Positions 56,985 to 64,000 of a DNA stretch of 64,000 nucleotides are shown here, in pieces. Source of the DNA: Cyprinodon diabolis (taxonomy: Eukaryota > Chordata > Actinopteri > Cyprinodontiformes > Cyprinodontidae); contig CM060072.1 in NCBI GenBank assembly GCA_030533445.1, forward strand, positions 20,029,767 to 20,093,766, in the 5' to 3' direction. Within the stretch, counting starts at the first letter, position 1, and each line of letters starts with the position of its first letter. The notes below the pieces were generated by a model that did not search any database, was not told the DNA's origin, and saw nothing but the letters and a program-made list of their open reading frames with translations. Made by a program: the position numbers and the translations under genes.

Positions 56985-58175
56985 TAAAAGATTGACCTCT
57001 ATACCTCTGATCTATGTTCACATAGCCTGAAGTGATCCAAATCTGATTTTCTGTTTTTTTTACCCATTAGATCTGCTGTTGTGGGTCTGCTGTGTTGTAT
57101 CAAAAATAAAGGCAGCACATCTACTTATCAGGAAATTGTACTTTATGCCTCCCTTTGCTGACAAGCTTTTTTCATATACTACTTTTTTAGCACTTGGATG
57201 CTGCCAACACTGCCTAATTTACCAATAGTGGTCTTGATTGGCCAGCAACTTCGCCTGACTAAACTACTGAGAGAATCTATGATGAAATTTAGAAACACTA
57301 AAACCAACCATGCAGAAGAGCTGAAGGCTAAAGACCAGCTATCTTAATAAATTTTAAACACCCATTGTGGCCAACAGTAGGCTGTGTAAGAGCAGAGAAC
57401 AGGAGCAATGTTTGGGTTAGACCAGATCAGATAAATACAGATGTTACTGTTCTCTCACAGCTCTCCAAGAGCAAGTTGGCCAGCTGACTGCTGGCACGGT
57501 TAAACAGATGGTTTTACTGGCCTTGTGGTTTCTGAAATGTTAGAGTTAAGCTGGAGAGGCTCTGATTTGACCACAGACACACATCTTTTTAGGCAGTTTG
57601 TGTGCTTCTTTAACGGCACGCCCAAACCCAATGCAATCAGCATAATTTTGTTTAAGACACACTTCGCTTTTAATAAACCCAAAGAGACTATTAGAATTGA
57701 TTGGAGTACTCAATTTAGAAATTAAAAGGTGAGTGGAAAATGCATATGGAGACAATAAAAGAAAAATGCAATAGTTGTAATCCCATACAAATAATGATCT
57801 GCATAACACTTCCCTCCTATCCATTCCTCTGTGATTATCAAAGAGCTGTCGGGAGCAGCAGGCTGATTAATCTGGTGCACCGATGCAGAACCAGGCAAGA
57901 CTATTGATTGGCACAGTGACCTTTCTTTTGCCATGATTCCAGAGATGTGGGGGGTTGTCTGTCTTAAAAGGCTCAGAAGCAAGAGGAATTGTTAAAGACA
58001 GGAATGCTGCTCTGAACAAATGACATTCATTGCTGTCAGACTGTAGTCCCAGCATGGTGACACCACCACCGTCAAGAGTAGATCCTCTTAACATGGTTAG
58101 GATAGTAATCTATATAAATTGCTGTTTTTTAGTTTATATTATGCTGCATTATTATCTCTTTTTAAAGTAAATGTA
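56985..58175. other. Unassigned, possibly unique conserved DNA
   Basis: No repeat recognised. 57590-58000 has few simple repeats and many homeobox/HMG-like words (GATTAAT, ATTGATTGG); it could be a conserved non-coding element, but this needs comparison with other fish. Confidence 0.3.
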
Positions 58176-58235
58176 CGACGGACAGAGGGATGGAAGGACG
58201 GCGGAAGGACAGACAGATGGATTGATGGATGGATA
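58176..58235. repeat. Degenerate GGAC/GGAT microsatellite
   Basis: Runs of GGACGG, GGAAGGAC, then GATGGATTGATGGATGGATA. Confidence 0.8.
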
Positions 58236-58747
58236 TCATACTTTATATATACTTTTTAGACCCCTCGCATGTTTTGTGTTCCCAATTTTTACTTAAACGT
58301 TTTCTTATGACAGCTAATGGTATTCATCTATATCTGTTGATGGCGTGGTCACGAATAAGGCAATCAAAAAGAAACACTATAAAAGACTCAAAAGAAAGCT
58401 TATCAATATAGGAAAATAAATGCATTATTTAGTCCTGCATGGTGGTGGAGCTGTTATTACTGTAACCTGCATGACTGTGCCAACAATTGGACGTTTGAAC
58501 AGAAGTTATGTGTTCCAAAATTACCCAGTGGTCTTTGCATCATAATGTATGTAAAAATCCCTATTCTTAGAAAGGTATGAACTTTCGATCTGTCCAGGAG
58601 GTACATACCAAGCCATTCCAGGATGTCAAGACGTCTTAAGAAGTCAAAACACGTCTGTTGAGATGTCTTGGTAAGTATTGCTAACAGGCACTTTTTAAAG
58701 GTGAGGTACCACCCCACTTCTATCTAGTGTCCACTAGCAATATAGTC
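58236..58747. other. Unassigned
   Basis: Nothing recognisable. Confidence 0.5.
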
Positions 58748-58962
58748 AAGGGTTGCCAACTCTGTGGTAACAAAATAAGGGACACTTCTTGGTCAGGCAT
58801 TGTCTTCCAACATCCCAACATCATTAATTCCTTTTTTTATAGCCTTTTATGGGGTGTGAGTTGATTTTGTAAACACTTCTATCAAACCTGGATGACATTA
58901 GACAAATAATTTGGTATTTAATATGAGACACTTAATTTTTTTAAGGGACAGTTTGCAACCCT
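58748..58962. mobile_element. Short MITE (AGGGTTGCCAAC ends)
   Basis: Left end AAGGGTTGCCAACTCTGTGG, right end reverse complemented AGGGTTGCAAACTGTCCC; GGGACA(CTT) and its complement recur inside. Flanks ATATAGTC and ATATATAG are similar but not identical. Probably hAT-type. Confidence 0.6.
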
Positions 58963-60212
58963 ATATATAGGCTGTGAACAAATAAGGTGAATCTTTCTCT
59001 GCTAACTGTTTGGAAACAACAAAAAAATGTTTGTAAGACATTTAAGTGAGCGTGATTTTATGGACATTTAAGCCATTGTCACATGTATATTGAGGCATTA
59101 TTTATATAGAAACCAATGATTCCATTCAGAATTACTGCCTAATCTAAAAGCAAAGCAATAGAGAAAGCAAGAAATATAGCACAGTGAGGTATGCTATATT
59201 GTAAATAATCATTTGCTTTTGTTTCAATAACCGTGTAATACAAACATAAAATAGTTAAAGACAATTGAAACAGCATTTGCAGATAGAAAAAGAGAGATGG
59301 CCCTTAAGATACTAGCTGTGCTTTGGTCTGTGGCCACCCTGGACTAGCTGTTAGCTTCAGACTGCAAGATTAACCAATTTAATTCAAACTCTTTAAACTT
59401 TTAAATGAAAAAAGAAAGAGAGCTAGCTAATTCTTTACAAAAAACTGGACCATTCATTTAACCAATCCCCTTGATGTTGAAGCGTTTTTGGTGAAATGAC
59501 AAGTGACGTAAAAGTAAAGAGACCATAAGGACCTGTGGTTTGGATGTATGTCAGAATCAATGGTTTAAAATCTACAGCTGAAATTTTCCAAGAAGATAGT
59601 TGATCTTCTTTGACTGAGACAAGGAAAGAAAATGAGTAGCATGTGAAGTAGAGAGCTACAAGTACCGGTAAGGGAATGAAGGAAACAGACTGTATTGGCA
59701 GCAAAGACAGGGAAAAGACATCTGTAGAAGGAGTGGCAACCACATCAAGCCATGAGATCCAGATGGGAAAAGAAAAGGGCAGGCAAATAGGATTCTCTCA
59801 CTAATATGAATACCAAAAAATTAGAGAATATAGAAAGCCATGCATTAAAGGTTATGGGAAACAAAAAAGTGTGAGGAAGGTTTAGTTAATAAAAACTGAC
59901 AACCATCCAGTTAAAAAGTGCAGGTCTCCAATAAATCTGAACCATTCAAATAGGCACGAAAACTACACAGAGAGAATAGTGATCAGAGAAGATATCAAAT
60001 AGTGGGCTAGACAAAAACAGTTGCATTATCTGTTAAAAACCCCAAAGGATACTGAGAACAAAAAAGGTGGCAGACCTCCAACCGGTGGTTTATTGTCCTA
60101 TTTTGACTCTATTTTGGGACTGTCTATGTGGCACACAGCTGCAGTTGTGGGATTTTTTCCACCTGATTCCAACCCCATATTGAGCCTTTCACCAAACTAG
60201 ATCCCTTTCTGT
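58963..60212. other. Unassigned
   Basis: Nothing recognisable. A 102-codon minus-strand frame (59435-59743) is hydrophobic in part but has no recognised domain. Confidence 0.5.
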
Positions 60213-61006
60213 TTGAGTTGCAGAGGTGTCAAGCAATGAAGTACAAATACTTTGTTACTGTACTTAAGTACACTTTTTAGGGAACCTATACTTTACTCCA
60301 TCACTTATTTTTCCTATTTCTGACTTCTACTCATTACATTTTCACACAAGTATCTGTACTTTCTATTCCTTACATTTTTTAAACAAATGTTACTCGTTAC
60401 TCTTGGCTTCGGTTTAATGTTTATAAATATTTATTTCACGTAACGTGTGCCATCCAATGCAGATCATTGGCGCCATTCACATCTAGTGAAAACCAGTGGA
60501 ATTGGGTGGTGGTTGGAGTCATGTAACGCAAACACTTATTGGTTAGCGATTCGTCAAATTTGAGCTGACACCAATGGAAATCATCAGAAGCAAGCAGGTG
60601 TTCTTTAAACTGCAAACACGAATTGTCTATGCCATGCTACAATGTCAGATTCAGAAAAAGATGTCGAAATGTCTGAAAGGTCGGTCACAGGCGAGAGCGT
60701 ATTGGGAGATGGAGACGGAGACCAACAAGACCTCCCTCATCCTTGGCCTTATCTCAAATAATTTTTCAAAATAGTAAAAAAAAAAAATAGCTTTCAATTC
60801 ATATAGTGGCATCTAGCTGTTTTTTTTTAAAGGTTACTTTATACTTTTATATTTTAAGTAGTTTTTGGAGAACCTACTTTTTCACTTTTACTGAGTAAAG
60901 ACGTCAAGTTGATACTTCAACTTTTACAAGAGTGTTTTTAAATTGCAGTATCTATACTTCTACTTAAGTAACAAATGTGTGTACTTTTGACACCGCTGTT
61001 GAGGTG
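60213..61006 (+). mobile_element. hAT element, internally deleted, 778 bp
   Basis: The element spans 60221-60998. Ends are CAGAGGTGTCAAGCAATGAA and, reverse complemented, CAGCGGTGTCAAAAGTACAC, flanked by TTGAGTTG (60213-60220) and TTGAGGTG (60999-61006), which differ at one base. The many ACTT(A/T)AGTA words near both ends are characteristic of an abundant teleost hAT group. A short transposase-like N-terminal frame remains (60642-60761). Confidence 0.8.
60642..60761 (+). pseudogene. hAT transposase N-terminal remnant (39 aa)
   Basis: ATG 60642 opens a frame beginning MSDSEKDVEMSERSV, acidic, ending HPWPYLK before a stop. An acidic leader followed by HPWPYL is the start of many fish hAT transposases, just before the BED zinc finger. 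The zinc finger and catalytic region are absent, so this is the left end of a gene removed by internal deletion. Confidence 0.45.
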
Positions 61007-64000
61007 TAATTCTTTTTAACTTCTCCCAGCCCACCTTTGATCCTTGGAATAGCCAAATGAGGGAAACCATTCAAATAATTTGGTGTTGGATGATCAGTTG
61101 GATCAGTTGCAGTGGAAAGTGAAAAAAGTAAAAAAAAAATGAAAAGAAAACACACAAAGCTAAGAAACCCACCAGTGATTGTGTTGATGTTTTAACGACA
61201 GCTCTAATAATCACCTGGCTGATGTTTTCACTTCAGCTTGCTGCACACTGACCTGATCCTTGATATATTTTTTTTCATCTCTTATCCCTTATTTTAATAC
61301 AGGTCTTCTTTCCTTTGTTATAAAAAAAAACAATCAATGTGGTACTTTATAATAAGAAAAAAAAACACTAATGCACCAGCAGTTGAAGACAGTGACAACA
61401 TTATACAAATTGTATATACTGTAAAAACAAATTATGAAATCTGGAGAACGTTTAAGATTGTAGATCAGTTCATAATTTATTGAGCTTCTATTTAAAGGTT
61501 ATTGGACACCGGGTAAAGCCAGATGTGAAATATCCGCAAAACACAAGCTTCATTCTTGGGATTTAAACTGTCCTCACTTAAAAAAGAATACCTAAAATGA
61601 TCGAAAATCCTCTTAAAGAGCTTGTTTGTATTCCAAAGGTACAAATACAAAAATCCTCAATTAGCTTCTAGTTTGGATCTTAATTTAAGTCTTTAACATT
61701 CTCACTTTCTGTCTGCAGTTATGATGAAGATCTTCTTCAGTATATCGACTGCAAAGCACCTTTAGAAGAACACCAGTCTTACTAATCATCTGATTAATTC
61801 AACTAATAATATCAAACCAGTATTTTTCAGGCAATCTTTACAAGCAGAACCATCATTGCAGAAAGAATAAAATACTCTATCCTGAGACTGTAACCGACTG
61901 TTCATCTAAGAACATCTCTTCAAATTTAAATACAATATATCTTACAGATCCTCATTGTAATGACAAACTATAGACTTATGCACTATTTTACATAATGCAC
62001 TTCCTTTTCTTCAACACTAGACTTCCTCAGAGGCCTAAAAAACCCTTTATTTTCTTTTTTGGGATTGAATTTAGTAGTAAACTCACATCATTGTGATGTG
62101 CTCCTTGCTGGTTAAGGAACAGCATTTAAACTAAAAGTGAAAACAAGCAAAAGCAGATAGATTTTTCCTCTTGAAGTCTTTTTCTAACAAACCAACTTTC
62201 ATCTGCTATGAAATTGGAATAAAAATATTTTTTTCTCGCATCTATCCACCTTAACTGTTTTAACTTAAAAGAATAGTCAAAGATTGCCTTGTATCCCTTG
62301 TATATGGCTTTAGGTATTTCTTTCAATTTATCATTGACCTATATCTAAAAGCATCTCGATATCCAACTTCACTACAGTTTTTTTTGTAAAAGTGCAAATT
62401 ATTGTTTCACAGAGAGAGTTGAGATAAAGAGAAGGGGTCTGCCAACCGCCCTCTGGTTCGACATCAGAGAAAGGGCCAATAGTGATGTGGTGTGGTGCAG
62501 ATGATTGCAGTGCTGATTCAGCTGTGCTTAGAAACCAGAAACCAGAGCGACCCTCCATCCCCCAGCCTCTTCCTAAAACCATATTCTGTCAATTCTCTCT
62601 TTAATCCCACTCGACCTCTTTGAATGCCGCATTCACACAAGCCCCCCACCCCACTGACTGTCTTCCCTTTAGGTCAACCCATGGACAGGGTCATTGCGGC
62701 TCACCAACACTTCTGTCTCTGAGTTAGGTCAGATCCACGTGTTCAGTGCCTTAGAAGATCCCCTTGGTGAGCGTCATTCAAGCTCAGTGTGTATGAACCC
62801 CTATGATCACACTGTAGACTCAAATCTCAAAACCTGAGGATAGAAAACCAAGTATCTCCAAATGACAATCAAGCATTATTAAGCTTGCCATAACTGAAGC
62901 TAGAGCCTGAATATCCAACAGGAAATTACAAAAAATTTCAGAGGGATGTTTTATTTATAAATGTTTTTTGGGGGGTTTCCCAGTGTGAGATCCAGCTGTT
63001 TGGCTTTTTAAAATAAGTAGTATACACTGGTAGACATTTTACTTTAAAAAAAACTGCATTAGAAAACTCTTAACAGGTCAAACTTAAAGCCAAGAGGAGA
63101 AATACTGCAGTGATGCATCTTGTGTGGCATAAATGGGAATTTATATAGCATATCTAGTACTGACTAATGTGAAGGAATTACATTTCTGCCAGGCCACATC
63201 ATTCATCTTTTTAGGTTATATAAAATGTGTTCCTGCAATAACCAACCAATGCAGAAAACAAGCAGCCATACAGGCTTGTGGGTTTCTTAATCTGCATTCA
63301 TCATCCACTTAAATGCTTCCATTGTGTATCTTCAAATACCAAACACAAGAGAATAACTTGTGTTTGGGTGATGGAGATCATGACAACATGAGACAAAGGG
63401 ATTTTTCTATGACAATAAGGAGCACTATTACTAAGTGAACTGATAGTGCTATACAGATGGAAAAAGACTGACACCTAGTGGCTCATATAAAACACTATCA
63501 CAACATTATTAATTAAGAATAAAAAACATGACTAGAATCATCTTTATTGTGTTTAATCAATTTTGTCATGTTATCCTACATAGAAAGTCACTTTGAAGAT
63601 CTTTTAGCCCCCCCTATCATACCCTCCCCCCATTATGTTCACTTGCACATAAGATATAAATATATACTAAAATGTACCTTCATACACCAACATTCAAGCT
63701 AAGATATAGATATAACCCCAAAATACATATATAGCAAAAGAAAGAATTAGGGTTTATTTTTATGGCTGTACTTAGATTTCATCCAAGTACAGCAAGACAA
63801 TAAAACTTTTAGTAATTAAATATGTTTACTAATGGGAATTAATTCAAAGTATATAGAAGTTAGAAAGTGAAGCAAGGAATGATAAATTATTATTTTACTT
63901 CTCAGCAAATATGTCTTATTGATATGTATGTTTTATAATTTTTATTTTGTTTGGTTTTTTTTTTGGGTGGGGGGTCAGATGCTTAATAATATCATGGCAT
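61007..64000. other. Unassigned to window end
   Basis: No recognised gene or repeat in about 3 kb. 62400-62830 is less AT-rich and low in simple repeats and could hold unique host DNA. A run of T and G occurs near 63955-63977. Short open frames only. Confidence 0.45.

Overview
This window looks like a non-coding, transposon-rich stretch of a teleost fish nuclear genome. The evidence is the range of fish-type mobile DNA: Tc1/mariner elements (one intact DD36E element and one DD34E-type element), solo LTRs of Ty3/gypsy type, hAT, TTAA-target and PIF/Harbinger-like miniature elements, L2/Rex1-like LINE scraps, tRNA-derived SINEs and long (TA)n tracts. Base composition is AT-rich and there are no operons. 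Some dispersed repeats resemble ones I associate with percomorph fish, possibly killifish or livebearers, but that placement is a guess. I could not identify any intact host protein-coding gene. The only two full-length protein genes are transposases.

Layout. 0-10 kb: mostly unassigned DNA with a TTAA-flanked MITE (2.3-2.95 kb), a large fold-back TTAA element (4.6-5.5 kb), SINE copies and a near-perfect 71-nt hairpin (7.92 kb). 10-17 kb: a palindromic AT-rich repeat, a CpG- and pyrimidine-rich promoter-like block (11.0-11.6 kb), then a dense cluster of hAT and Harbinger-type elements, including one hAT element nested in another with a perfect 8-bp target duplication. 17-24 kb: a THAP zinc-finger fragment with a promoter-like CpG block, a gypsy LTR followed by the start of gag, the intact DD36E Tc1 element (20.49-21.71 kb) and a solo LTR with a perfect 5-bp duplication. 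24-36 kb: LINE, SINE and Tc1 relics, a frameshifted coding-like segment (30.35-30.58 kb) and a long dispersed teleost repeat. 37-43 kb: LINE reverse-transcriptase remnants split by a solo LTR with perfect duplication TTAGC, then L2-like and other LINE 3' remnants. 44-52 kb: two more solo LTRs, a third copy of the fold-back family and a hAT MITE. 52.8-54.4 kb: a structurally complete Tc1 element whose transposase has lysine in place of the third catalytic acid. 54-64 kb: mostly unassigned AT-rich DNA with several MITEs, the largest at 60.2-61.0 kb.

How the parts relate. There is no pathway here; the window is a record of insertions. Nesting gives relative ages: the CAGTGCCTTG-type Tc1 relics and the LINEs are oldest, interrupted by SINE, hAT and LTR insertions, while the two complete Tc1 elements appear youngest. 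Boundaries come from terminal repeats and target duplications read by eye. Family names come from recalled consensus sequences and should be checked with a repeat library search.
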